The notes beneath the pieces are model-generated. The model did not search any database, had not been told where the DNA came from, and was given only the letters and a program-made list of their open reading frames with translations. DNA of 64,000 nt from Flavobacterium soyangense (lineage in GTDB: Bacteria; Bacteroidota; Bacteroidia; Flavobacteriales; Flavobacteriaceae), in contig NZ_JADHEC010000015.1 in the NCBI RefSeq assembly GCF_015277675.1, positions 1-64,000 of the forward strand, read 5' to 3'. Each line of letters opens with the position of its first letter. Positions within the stretch are counted from its first letter, which is position 1. Of this stretch, positions 7,509 through 16,607 are shown one piece after another. Both the position numbers and the translations under genes were made by a program.

Positions 7509-10500
7509 CTATTTTTTTATGCTGGTTTCATATTCTTCGATATGGTCAAATTCCGGATAATGTTTTCTTGCTTTTGACCATAATAAATAGAGAGCAGGAA
7601 TTACAAATAAGGTTAAAACCAAAGAGAAAATAGTACCGCCAACGATGACAACTCCCATTCCCATTCTGCTTGTTGATGCTGCTCCAAGTGACAAAGCAAT
7701 TGGTAAAGCACCTAATGAAATAGCTAAACTTGTCATCAAAATAGGTCTAAGTCGCGCTTCAGATGCTTCTAATATAGCTTCTAATTTTGGTTTTCCCTGT
7801 TCCTGTAATTGATTGGCAAATTCCACGATAAGAATTCCGTTTTTAGTTACCAAACCAATCAGCATTATGGTACCAATTTGGCTGAAAATATTCCAGGTTT
7901 GGTCAAACAACCATAGTGAAAATAAAGCTCCGGCAACCGCCATTGGCACCGTTAGAATAATAATGAAAGGATCAATAAAACTTTCGAATTGAGCCGCCAA
8001 TATTAAAAATATCAACAATAAAGCCAGTCCAAAAGCAAACGAAGTATTGGAACTACTTTCGACAAAATCTCGGGATTCTCCACCTAAATCGGTAGTAAAA
8101 CTATCGTCCAGCACTTTTGCTTTTATTTCATTCATTGCATCAATTCCATCGCTAATACTTTTGCCCGGAGCAAGTCCTGCGAAAACCGTTGCCGACATAT
8201 ACCTGTTATTATGAAACAATTGAGGGGGATTACTTTTTTCTTCAATAGTCACGACATTATCCATTTGAATGAGTTCTCCTTTGTTGTTTTTGACAAACAT
8301 TGAAGTTAAGTCTAACGGTTTCGAACGATCTTTTTGGTCAAATTGTCCAATGACTTGATATTGTTTTCCGTTTCGCATAAAATAGCCAAAACGTTGCCCA
8401 CTTAGCGAAAGTTGCAGCGTTTGAGCAATATCAATTACAGAAATTCCTAAACTTTCAGCTTTCTCGCGATCGATGGTCACATTGATTTCGGGTTTGTTGA
8501 ATTTCAGATTGACATCAGTTGTGGAAAAAGTTTCATTTTTTGCCGCTTCGTCCATAAATAGCGGAATTTTTTCCTGTAGTTTTTCAAAGTTTGGTGCCTG
8601 AATAATATACTGAATTGGCAAGCCTCCACGTTTATTTACTGAAATCGTGGGTTGTTCTGTCACTGAAGTTTTTGCTTCTGGATATTTCTTAGTCCATTTT
8701 GTTAATTTATCGGCAATTTCTTTTTGAGTTCTTTTTCTTTCGCTAGGATCTACTAATGCAATTCTAACTCTTCCACTGTTTGAAGCTGAGGCAATAAAAC
8801 CTGGCGATGTGATTACTAAAGCTACTTTTTTCTCCGGAATGGAATCATCAATTAATCTTGAAATTTCCCGCATAAATCGATCGGTGTATTCATATGAAGA
8901 ACCTTCGGCAGTTGTAACACTCATAATTATTGAACTTCGATCATCATATGGAGCAGTTTCTTTTTGGATTAAATTAAAAAATAAAACAATTAATCCAAAA
9001 CAGACAAACAGTATTGGAAAACTTAACCATTTCCTTTTCATAAAACGCTCTAAAGCACTTGCGTAAACACTGTTTAATTTTTGAAAATAAGGTTCAGTAG
9101 CTATATAAAATTTCGATTTTTTTTGTTCGCCGCCTTTCATTAAATAGGCATTCAACATAGGTGTTAAAGTTAGTGAAACAAAGGCAGAAATTAACACAGC
9201 AGCTCCAATGACGACGCCAAACTCCCGGAACAATCTGCCCACAAATCCTTCAAGAAAAATTACTGGCAAAAACACAGCTGCCAAGGTTATTGAAATGGAT
9301 ATTACAGCAAAAAAAATTTCGTTTGAACCTTTAATTGCGGCTTCAATAGGGGACATTCCTTCTTCTACTTTTTTGAAAATATTTTCGGTAACCACAATTC
9401 CATCGTCGACTACTAATCCTGTTGCCAGAACAACTGCCAGTAAAGTCAATACATTTATCGAGAATCCAAAAAGCCACATTATAAAGAAAGTAGCAATCAA
9501 TGAAACGGGAATATCTATTAATGGACGGATAGCGATTGCCCAATCTCTAAAGAATAAATAAATGATTAAAATCACCAGAATTAATGAAATCCCTAATGTT
9601 TCAGCCACTTCAAGAACTGACTTTTTTACAAATAGTGTATTATCAATTGCAATGTTTAGTTTAATATCTTTTGGTAAATCCCTTTTTAAAATTTCTACTT
9701 CTTTGTAAAATTCCTTAGAAATATCAAGATAATTGGCTCCAGGCATTGGCACAATACCAATACCAACTAATGGCAAACCGGATTGACTCATTTTGGTTTC
9801 AATATTTTCCGGACCAAGCTCTGCAGATCCAACATCGCTTAAACGTACTATTTTTTCTCCATCAGTGCGAATAATTATATTGTTGAATTCTTCGGGAGTT
9901 GAAAGGTTTCCAACTGTTTTTACTGTCAATTCTGTGTTGCTCCCAGTTAATTTTCCTGATGGTAATTCTACGTTTTGTTTATTTAATGCATCTCTAACTT
10001 CGGATACGGTACAACCATAAGAAGCCAGTTTTACTGGATCTATCCACAAACGCATTGCGTATTTTTTTTGTCCCCAAATTTGAACACCACTAACTCCGGG
10101 GATTGTTTCCATTCGTTGTGAAATTACATTTTCAGCATAATCGCTTAGTTCTAATTCACTTCGGGAATCACTTTGAATTGTCATCGAAATAATAGCATCA
10201 CTATTGGCATCAGCCTTAGAAACCACTGGCGGTGCATCAATATCTTTTGGCAAAATCCTTATGGTTTGCGAGACTTTATCACGCACATCATTTGCGGCTT
10301 CTTCCAGATTTTTATTCAAATTGAATTCGACCGTGATGTTGCTGCTTCCCTGCGTACTCGAAGAAGTTACGTTTCGAATCCCGTCAATTGAATTGATTGC
10401 TTTTTCGAGGGGTTCTGTAATTTGAGATTCAATAATATCAGAATTAGCTCCTGAATAATTAGTTCGAATCGAAATCTGGGCTGGATCTATTGAAGGAAAT

Positions 10501-10607
10501 TCTCTAACGCCCAGAAAACTGTATCCAATTATCCCAAACAAAACTATTGTCAAGTTTAAAACAATGGTTAATACAGGTCTTTTTATGCTTATGGTGGATA
10601 AACTCAT
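7509..10607 (-). CDS. RND family efflux pump, inner membrane subunit
   Basis: This 1032-residue AcrB-like transporter is a proton-driven drug or metabolite exporter of the inner membrane. Twelve membrane segments are arranged as one N-terminal helix, a large periplasmic porter loop, helices 2-7, a second loop and helices 8-12. The TM4 proton relay is visible in GLVVDDGIVVTEN near residue 400, which has the paired Asp of the HAE1 family. The N-terminus (SISIKRPVLTIV-like) and FIDPFIIILTVPMAV near residue 860 are typical. The length is complete. It lies between the adaptor and TolC genes in the order expected for an export operon. No regulator gene is adjacent. Confidence 0.95.
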   Translation of the reverse strand: MSLSTISIKRPVLTIVLNLTIVLFGIIGYSFLGVREFPSIDPAQISIRTNYSGANSDIIESQITEPLEKAINSIDGIRNVTSSSTQGSSNITVEFNLNKNLEEAANDVRDKVSQTIRILPKDIDAPPVVSKADANSDAIISMTIQSDSRSELELSDYAENVISQRMETIPGVSGVQIWGQKKYAMRLWIDPVKLASYGCTVSEVRDALNKQNVELPSGKLTGSNTELTVKTVGNLSTPEEFNNIIIRTDGEKIVRLSDVGSAELGPENIETKMSQSGLPLVGIGIVPMPGANYLDISKEFYKEVEILKRDLPKDIKLNIAIDNTLFVKKSVLEVAETLGISLILVILIIYLFFRDWAIAIRPLIDIPVSLIATFFIMWLFGFSINVLTLLAVVLATGLVVDDGIVVTENIFKKVEEGMSPIEAAIKGSNEIFFAVISISITLAAVFLPVIFLEGFVGRLFREFGVVIGAAVLISAFVSLTLTPMLNAYLMKGGEQKKSKFYIATEPYFQKLNSVYASALERFMKRKWLSFPILFVCFGLIVLFFNLIQKETAPYDDRSSIIMSVTTAEGSSYEYTDRFMREISRLIDDSIPEKKVALVITSPGFIASASNSGRVRIALVDPSERKRTQKEIADKLTKWTKKYPEAKTSVTEQPTISVNKRGGLPIQYIIQAPNFEKLQEKIPLFMDEAAKNETFSTTDVNLKFNKPEINVTIDREKAESLGISVIDIAQTLQLSLSGQRFGYFMRNGKQYQVIGQFDQKDRSKPLDLTSMFVKNNKGELIQMDNVVTIEEKSNPPQLFHNNRYMSATVFAGLAPGKSISDGIDAMNEIKAKVLDDSFTTDLGGESRDFVESSSNTSFAFGLALLLIFLILAAQFESFIDPFIIILTVPMAVAGALFSLWLFDQTWNIFSQIGTIMLIGLVTKNGILIVEFANQLQEQGKPKLEAILEASEARLRPILMTSLAISLGALPIALSLGAASTSRMGMGVVIVGGTIFSLVLTLFVIPALYLLWSKARKHYPEFDHIEEYETSIKK

Positions 10608-10616
10608 TTTTTTTTC

Positions 10617-10711
10617 TAATTATAAATTATGAGTTATAAATTATGGATTCCGAATTATTGTATTGATTTAGTCTCCTAAACTTATAATTCTTAATTCATA
10701 ACTTATAACTT
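10617..10711. repeat. AT-rich imperfect inverted repeat between pump and adaptor genes
   Basis: The 95-base gap contains the words ATAAATTATGAGTTATAAATT (20 bases quoted at most elsewhere; arms about 10620-10645) and a reverse-complement-like partner around 10680-10710 (TTAATTCATAACTTATAAC). They could form a long AU-rich stem in the operon mRNA and modulate the pump/adaptor ratio. The match is imperfect. Confidence 0.4.
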
Positions 10712-11764
10712 TATTTTCACTTTTACGGCATCGTCTTCTTTTAAAGACACTACACCAGTTGTCAAAAGCGTGTCTCCTGCTTTTAAACCTGAAAGGACTA
10801 AAATGGAAGCGTCAGTTCTAGTGGCTGTTTCAACCATAACTTCTTTGGCTTTACCATTATTTGAAATTAGGACTTTCTTTCCGTTTTGAACTGGAATGAT
10901 GGCTTCTGATGGAATAACAATAGCATCTTTAATGATTTCCAAAGGCAATTCAACATTGGCAAAAGTACCTGGCAATAATTTTCCGTCTTTATTTTCGGCA
11001 ATGGCACGAACCTGCAATGTTCTTGTCGAAATTTGAACTTCTGGCTCAATTGCGTATATTTTGGCAGTATATTTTTCGGTTGATCCAGCAACAGTAAAAC
11101 TTAAATTGGAATTTGGTTTCACTTGATTTGCATATTTTTCAGGAATGGAAAAGGTGATTTTTAATTTGCTGATGTTGACTAATTTGGCAACTAAAAGGCT
11201 TGGAGTGATGTAAGATCCCGGCGAAATAGAACGTAATCCTATCTTTCCTGAAAACGGCGCTTTTACCGAAGTCTTTGCAATTTGTGCCTGAATCAATTGA
11301 ATTTGGGCTTGCGCCAATTTTAAATCGGCTCTTGCAACATCGTATTCTTCTTGGCTTATGGCTTCTTTTTCTAGTAACAATTTAGCTCTTCTTTCGTTTT
11401 CCGAAGCTAATCCTCCTTTTGTCTTGGCTTGAGCCAATTGTGCTCTTAACTCAATATCATTTACTTTAAAAAGCAATTGGCCTTTAGTCACATTGCTTCC
11501 TTCTTTAAAATAAATACCTTCGACAATACCTGAAATTTCAGATCGAATCTCCACTTGTTCATTGGCTTCAATCGAACCAGAAAGAGAAAGATTATTATCG
11601 AAAGTTTGCGTTTTAACAACGATTCCACTCACGGTCATTGTTTTGTTTTTTCCACCTTTGTCTTTAGAATCGTCGTTTTTGTTTTTGTTTGAGATAATTC
11701 TGTAAGCTATAAAAGCACCAAACCCGATTATTAGTATGGTATAAATAACATGTTTAAGTTTCAT
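10703..11764 (-). CDS. RND efflux periplasmic adaptor (membrane fusion protein)
   Basis: This 353-residue HlyD/AcrA-like adaptor connects the inner membrane pump to the TolC channel. A single N-terminal membrane anchor spans about residues 5-22. A lipoyl half-motif (EIRSEISGIVEGIYFKEGS) lies near residue 75. A short alpha-helical hairpin covers about 105-160, with alternating Ala, Glu, Gln and Lys. The second lipoyl half (VKAPFSGKIGLR) follows near 167, then the beta-barrel and membrane-proximal domains. It is the first gene of the operon. The 268 bases upstream (11765-12032) show no gene and no convincing operator. Confidence 0.94.
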   Translation of the reverse strand: MKLKHVIYTILIIGFGAFIAYRIISNKNKNDDSKDKGGKNKTMTVSGIVVKTQTFDNNLSLSGSIEANEQVEIRSEISGIVEGIYFKEGSNVTKGQLLFKVNDIELRAQLAQAKTKGGLASENERRAKLLLEKEAISQEEYDVARADLKLAQAQIQLIQAQIAKTSVKAPFSGKIGLRSISPGSYITPSLLVAKLVNISKLKITFSIPEKYANQVKPNSNLSFTVAGSTEKYTAKIYAIEPEVQISTRTLQVRAIAENKDGKLLPGTFANVELPLEIIKDAIVIPSEAIIPVQNGKKVLISNNGKAKEVMVETATRTDASILVLSGLKAGDTLLTTGVVSLKEDDAVKVKIKL

Positions 11765-12032
11765 AATTATGTAAAAAATAAGATTAAAATTCTCCTATTT
11801 AAGGAAAAATCACAAAATTAAGGTTTAGAATTTGGAATAAAGGGAGTTTTGCCAATTATTTAACAACTAACAAGCAAATATTAATATTCAAAAAATCTAA
11901 CCTTTTGTAAGACTATAAAAAAGGAAATGGTTTAACTTTAAATTTAAAAAATCAGTTTTAATCCTCGTTTTTACGAAGTAAATCAGTGTCATCCGTGTAC
12001 TGTTTAAATTTAATTATTTGAACTTAAGTGTT

Positions 12033-14141
12033 TTAGCTAATATAATTCCAAATATTTTTCTTTTTGGTCAATTCGATATAAGTAGCTCTCAAAATGGCAT
12101 TTTCAAGTTTTTGCATTGGAGCATCATCTTTTAAAATTTTCAAGGCATAATTTCGTGCCAATATCAGAATATCTCGATCGCGAACAATATCAGCAATTTG
12201 GAGATTCAAAACTCCACTTTGTTGCGTTCCCATCAAATCTCCCGGGCCGCGGAGCTTGAGATCCACTTCGGCAATTTCGAAACCATCATTCGTTTGCACC
12301 ATTGTTTCCATTCGGGTTTTGCTGTCGGCACTTAATTTATGGCTCGTCATTAGGATACAATAACTTTGTTCGGCTCCACGACCCACGCGACCACGAAGCT
12401 GATGGAGTTGTGATAATCCAAAACGTTCGGCACTTTCGATAATCATTACGCTGGCATTGGGAATATTTACACCTACTTCAATCACGGTTGTTGCGACCAT
12501 AATATTGGTTTTTCCTTCTGAAAATCGCTTCATTTCGGCATCTTTATCCGCTGGTTTCATCTTTCCGTGCAAGATGGAAATAGCATATTGAGGCAATGGA
12601 AAATCTCTAGAAACACTTTCGTAACCATCCATTAAATCTTTGAAATCCATAGTTTTCGACTCTTCTATCAACGGATAGACAATATAGATTTGACGACCCA
12701 AAGCAATTTCGTCCCGAATAAATTTCCAAACTTTCAGGCGATTGCTGTCAAAACGATGGACGGTTTGAATAGGTTTTCGTCCTGGAGGTAATTCATCAAT
12801 GACCGAAATATCTAAATCGCCATACAAACTCATCGCCAAAGTTCGCGGAATAGGAGTGGCCGTCATCACCAAAACATGTGGCGGAATCTCGTTTTTCTTC
12901 CAAAGTTTCGACCGTTGTTCTACCCCAAAACGATGCTGTTCGTCAATCACGGCCAAACCTAAATTTTGAAACTTTACCTTATCTTCCAATAAAGCGTGTG
13001 TTCCAATCAGAATGTGTAAACTGCCATTTTCGAGTTCTTCGTGAATAATTCTTCGGGCTGCAGTTTTAGTTGAGCCAGTTAGTATTTTTATGTTGATATT
13101 CAGGTCTTTGGATAATTCAGTTAAACCGTTAAAATGCTGATTTGCCAAGATTTCCGTTGGCGCCATCAAACAGGATTGAAAACCATTACCCAGCGCTATG
13201 AGCATACTCATCAATGCCACAATTGTTTTACCGGAACCCACGTCACCTTGTAGTAGCCGGTTCATTTGGGCATTGCTACCCATATCGATTCTGATTTCCT
13301 TTATCACTCTTTTTTGTGCATTGGTCAATTCGAAAGGCAGATGCTTTTGGTAAAAGACATTGAAATAATCGCCCACTTTTGTAAATGGATGCCCTTTTAT
13401 TTTATGTTTCCGAATTAGGTTTTTTGTGATTAATTGCAATTGGATATAAAACAATTCCTCGAATTTCAATCGGTATTGGGCTTTCGCCAATGCTTCGGCA
13501 CTTTTTGGGAAATGAATGTTGAATAAGGCAGCGTTTTTTGGAATCAGTTTCAATTCCGCAGTCAAATAGTCCGGCATAGTTTCGGAGAATTTGGCTTGGG
13601 TTTCCAAGAACAATTGTTGCATCATTTTATTGATTACTCGATTAGAAATTCCTCGATTAGCCAAGGTTTCCGTCGAAGGATATACGGGCTGCATCGCTGA
13701 ACGAAGGCTTTGTTCGTGTTCTGCCATCAACTCGATTTCTGGATGTGCCATATTGAAAGTATTCCCAAAAGAAGTACATTTTCCGAAAATAACACACATT
13801 TCATTCAATTTCAAACTTTCCCGGATCCATTTGTGACCCTGAAACCAAACGAGTTCCATTTGTCCCGTATCATCCACAAAAGTAGCAACTAATCGTTTCT
13901 GGTTTTTACCAAATTCAACGGTTTTAACGTTGATTATTTTACCAATAATCTGAACTTCAGCAACGTTATTTTGCAGTTCGTTAATCTTGTAATAACGCGT
14001 TCTGTCAATGTATCTATTTGGAAAAAAATTAAGCAAATCGCCATACTTGTGAATTCCCAATTCCTTGCGAAGCAAAGTGCCACGGTTAGGGCCAACACCT
14101 TTGAGGTATTCGATGGGAGTTTCTAGGAGGTTTTGCTGCAT
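12033..14141 (-). CDS. recG: ATP-dependent DNA helicase RecG
   Basis: This 702-residue helicase regresses stalled replication forks and branch-migrates Holliday junctions. The N-terminal wedge/OB domain covers about residues 1-220. The Walker A motif GDVGSGKT is at 299-306, the DEQH box at 400-403, motif III is VMTATPIPRTLA, and the C-terminal helicase motif HQLRGRVGRG is near residue 590. Length and motif order are those of full RecG. The gene is divergent from the AAA/HNH module; the 255-base gap between them carries the tandem repeats described separately. Confidence 0.97.
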   Translation of the reverse strand: MQQNLLETPIEYLKGVGPNRGTLLRKELGIHKYGDLLNFFPNRYIDRTRYYKINELQNNVAEVQIIGKIINVKTVEFGKNQKRLVATFVDDTGQMELVWFQGHKWIRESLKLNEMCVIFGKCTSFGNTFNMAHPEIELMAEHEQSLRSAMQPVYPSTETLANRGISNRVINKMMQQLFLETQAKFSETMPDYLTAELKLIPKNAALFNIHFPKSAEALAKAQYRLKFEELFYIQLQLITKNLIRKHKIKGHPFTKVGDYFNVFYQKHLPFELTNAQKRVIKEIRIDMGSNAQMNRLLQGDVGSGKTIVALMSMLIALGNGFQSCLMAPTEILANQHFNGLTELSKDLNINIKILTGSTKTAARRIIHEELENGSLHILIGTHALLEDKVKFQNLGLAVIDEQHRFGVEQRSKLWKKNEIPPHVLVMTATPIPRTLAMSLYGDLDISVIDELPPGRKPIQTVHRFDSNRLKVWKFIRDEIALGRQIYIVYPLIEESKTMDFKDLMDGYESVSRDFPLPQYAISILHGKMKPADKDAEMKRFSEGKTNIMVATTVIEVGVNIPNASVMIIESAERFGLSQLHQLRGRVGRGAEQSYCILMTSHKLSADSKTRMETMVQTNDGFEIAEVDLKLRGPGDLMGTQQSGVLNLQIADIVRDRDILILARNYALKILKDDAPMQKLENAILRATYIELTKKKNIWNYIS

Positions 14142-14269
14142 ATTGTTTATGGGATACGGATAAAACGGATTTGCAAAAACAAAAACGTTGATTAAAATGG
14201 ATTCTTAATTTAATGAAGCGAAGATAGTTTTTTGTTTGGAAAATAGGAATTTGAAATTGTTGATTTTTT

Positions 14270-14324
14270 TTGACAATAAATTTGCTGTTGAAATAATTTG
14301 ACAATAAAAACGCTGTTAAAATAA
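14270..14324. repeat. tandem 28-bp direct repeats upstream of the AAA/HNH module
   Basis: Two 27-base units start at 14270 and 14298, each beginning TTGACAATAAA and ending GAAATAA or AAAATAA. They match at 23 of 27 positions and are spaced by 28 bases. They lie 73-127 bases before the ATPase start. Possible roles are operator sites for a repressor or duplicated promoter boxes (TTGACA resembles a -35 hexamer). Two copies with no spacer do not make a CRISPR. Confidence 0.6.
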
Positions 14325-14333
14325 TAATCAACT

Positions 14334-14349
14334 TTTTCAAAATTGAAAA
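14334..14349. promoter_or_regulatory. small dyad near the AAA gene start
   Basis: TTTTCAA (14334-14340) and TTGAAAA (14343-14349) form a 7-bp dyad with two bases between, 48 bases before the ATPase ATG. It could be an operator half-site pair. In such AT-rich sequence it could also occur by chance. Confidence 0.3.
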
Positions 14350-14396
14350 TATTGTCGTTTAGAAATAGTTATATTTGGAAGATAAAATATTTAGGT

Positions 14397-16607
14397 ATGA
14401 GTTTTAAGTTAATTGCTATTAGACCTTTGGAAGGTTGTAATCCAAAATTCTTGAAAGTTTTAAAAGAAAATGAGTTTTACACTTTTTATAGTGATTTTGT
14501 TTTTGAAAAATCACTAAATGAAAATGAAATCAAATTAAAATATAAATCAACTTTGCCAGAAGAATTGTTTTGGGATGATAAAAAATGCCATATAAATGTT
14601 TCAGCCGTTGTTGGGAAAAATGGAAGTGGAAAGAGTAGTATTTTAGAACTTTTTTATGTAGCTATTTATAATTTTTCTGTTATTAAGGGAATTATTAAAG
14701 CTGATGAAATTCTAGAAAATATAGAATTTGATTTTGAAGAATTAAATGATATAGTTAAATCTTCAAATATGGATGATGTCAATAATAATATCAGAATATT
14801 AAATGATTACAAATATTATTTAGAAAATAAGAATAATGAAAAAGAAATAATTGAAATTGAAAATAATATAAATGTTCAAATCTTTTTTACAATTGGAAGT
14901 GAAATATACGTTATTAATCTAAAAAAGACAACTGCCACAATCCATAAACTTAACAAGGACGAAGAAGGCGATTACATTCAATTTTATTGTATTATAAATG
15001 AAAATAATAATGATGAATTTAAATCACTAAAACAAAACTGGGGGTTGTTTTATAGTATTGTAAATAACTATTCTCTTTATGGGTTAAACTCTAATGAAAT
15101 TGGTGATTGGATAAACAAAATTTTTCATAAAAACGATTCCTATCAAACTCCGATTGTAATAAACCCAATGCGAATAGATGGTAATATTGATGTAAATACT
15201 GAAACAGATTTGTCAAAATCAAGATTATTGTCAAATATTTTGACCTACGTAAGGGAGAATGAAAAAATAGAAGATAGTTTTAGATGCTTAGTAAAAAATA
15301 AGATTGCAAGTGATTTAATTTTAAAATTGAAACTTGATAAATTTAAAAATAAAAAAGGAGAGGTTGAATTTGACTATTTAGAGAAATATAAAGAGTTATA
15401 TTTATTAGATATTTTAAATGTTTTTAAAATTCATTCTGATGAACTCGATATTACTAAAAATGAATTTGATAAAAAATATGGAGATGAGAAATTAAATCTT
15501 GCAGAAAAATATGCTATTGAATATGTTTTTAGAAAAATACAAAAAATAGCTAATGTTTATGAAATAGAAAAGAAAAGATTCAGAAGTAAAGAAAGTAAAT
15601 TTGATTTTGAAAGTAAATTATTGGTAAGAGAGTTTCTTGAATTATTAAAAAATGAAGACTCTCACATTACTTTTAAATTACGACAAGCAATTAACTTTTT
15701 GAAATATGATTATAAGAGTTTTTTAAAGACAAGAAATTACGAGGAAGAAGTTATAATTCCAATTGAATCATTATCCAAAGAAATTTTTGAAAATTTACAA
15801 AATCTGCAAAAAAAGTATTTAAAACCAATAAAAGATTCTAATGATAAAGAATGGTTTTTTATTCCGAAGAACTTCAATTTAATAAATTTTATTCCACCTT
15901 CTTTTTTTGAAATTGATATCGATTTTGAAAATAATATGGGAAAATTTAGTTTTTTGAGTTCAGGAGAAAAACAAAAAATATTCAGTATTAGCTCTATTTT
16001 GTACCATATAATGAACATAAATTCAAATCATACTGATAATATTTCGGGTAAATATGAATATAGATATGTAAATATAATGTTTGATGAAATTGAATTATGT
16101 TTTCATCCAGAAATGCAAAAATCATTTATAAATGATTTATTAAAAAGTTTACAAAGAATTGATCATATGAATATTTATATGAATATTGTTTTTGTCACTC
16201 ATTCTCCATTTATTCTTTCGGATATTCCTAATCAAAATATTATGTATTTAGATAAAGGAAATTGTTTGTTTGGGAATAAGAGACCTCAAAATTCCTTCGG
16301 AGCAAATATTACAGATTTATTAGCTGATAGTTTTTTCTTTGGAAATGGTGATAAAGCATTAATTGGAGATTTTGCAAGAGAAAAGATAAAGCAAGTAATC
16401 AAATGGTTAAATAATGAAGAAAGTAAAATTTTAAATAAAGAAGAAGCGAAAATGATTATCGAAATAATCGATGAACCTTTACTCAAATATAAATTATTAG
16501 AAATGTATTTTGATATCTTTCCTGAGCAATATGATTTAGAAAAAGAAAAAGAAGATGTAAGAAAAAGAGCAATAGAATTAGGGATTATAAAAGAAAGAAA
16601 TGATTAA
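14397..16607 (+). CDS. AAA/SMC-like ATPase of a Septu-like defence module
   Basis: This 736-residue ABC/SMC-type ATPase follows the RecF/OLD/PtuA pattern. Walker A GKNGSGKSS is at residues 73-81. The ABC signature LSSGE is at about 520-524. Walker B IMFDEIELCFHPE has D563 and E564, and the switch-histidine motif FVTHSPFILSDIP follows. Between Walker A and the signature lie about 440 residues of Lys, Glu, Asn and Ile-rich helices, which is a long coiled-coil or dimer arm. The ATG at 14397 is chosen over an in-frame TTG at 14343 because the homology-like start SFKLIAIRPLEG follows it. Its last 8 bases overlap the HNH gene, so translation is probably coupled. Base composition is visibly lower in G+C than recG on one side and the DUF1697 gene on the other, as for transferred DNA. 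The defence role is inferred from architecture. Confidence 0.8.
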   Translation: MSFKLIAIRPLEGCNPKFLKVLKENEFYTFYSDFVFEKSLNENEIKLKYKSTLPEELFWDDKKCHINVSAVVGKNGSGKSSILELFYVAIYNFSVIKGIIKADEILENIEFDFEELNDIVKSSNMDDVNNNIRILNDYKYYLENKNNEKEIIEIENNINVQIFFTIGSEIYVINLKKTTATIHKLNKDEEGDYIQFYCIINENNNDEFKSLKQNWGLFYSIVNNYSLYGLNSNEIGDWINKIFHKNDSYQTPIVINPMRIDGNIDVNTETDLSKSRLLSNILTYVRENEKIEDSFRCLVKNKIASDLILKLKLDKFKNKKGEVEFDYLEKYKELYLLDILNVFKIHSDELDITKNEFDKKYGDEKLNLAEKYAIEYVFRKIQKIANVYEIEKKRFRSKESKFDFESKLLVREFLELLKNEDSHITFKLRQAINFLKYDYKSFLKTRNYEEEVIIPIESLSKEIFENLQNLQKKYLKPIKDSNDKEWFFIPKNFNLINFIPPSFFEIDIDFENNMGKFSFLSSGEKQKIFSISSILYHIMNINSNHTDNISGKYEYRYVNIMFDEIELCFHPEMQKSFINDLLKSLQRIDHMNIYMNIVFVTHSPFILSDIPNQNIMYLDKGNCLFGNKRPQNSFGANITDLLADSFFFGNGDKALIGDFAREKIKQVIKWLNNEESKILNKEEAKMIIEIIDEPLLKYKLLEMYFDIFPEQYDLEKEKEDVRKRAIELGIIKERND

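Noticed and set aside
14270-14324. Possible CRISPR remnant
   Set aside because: Only two imperfect units with no spacer and no cas gene; better explained as tandem operator-like repeats.
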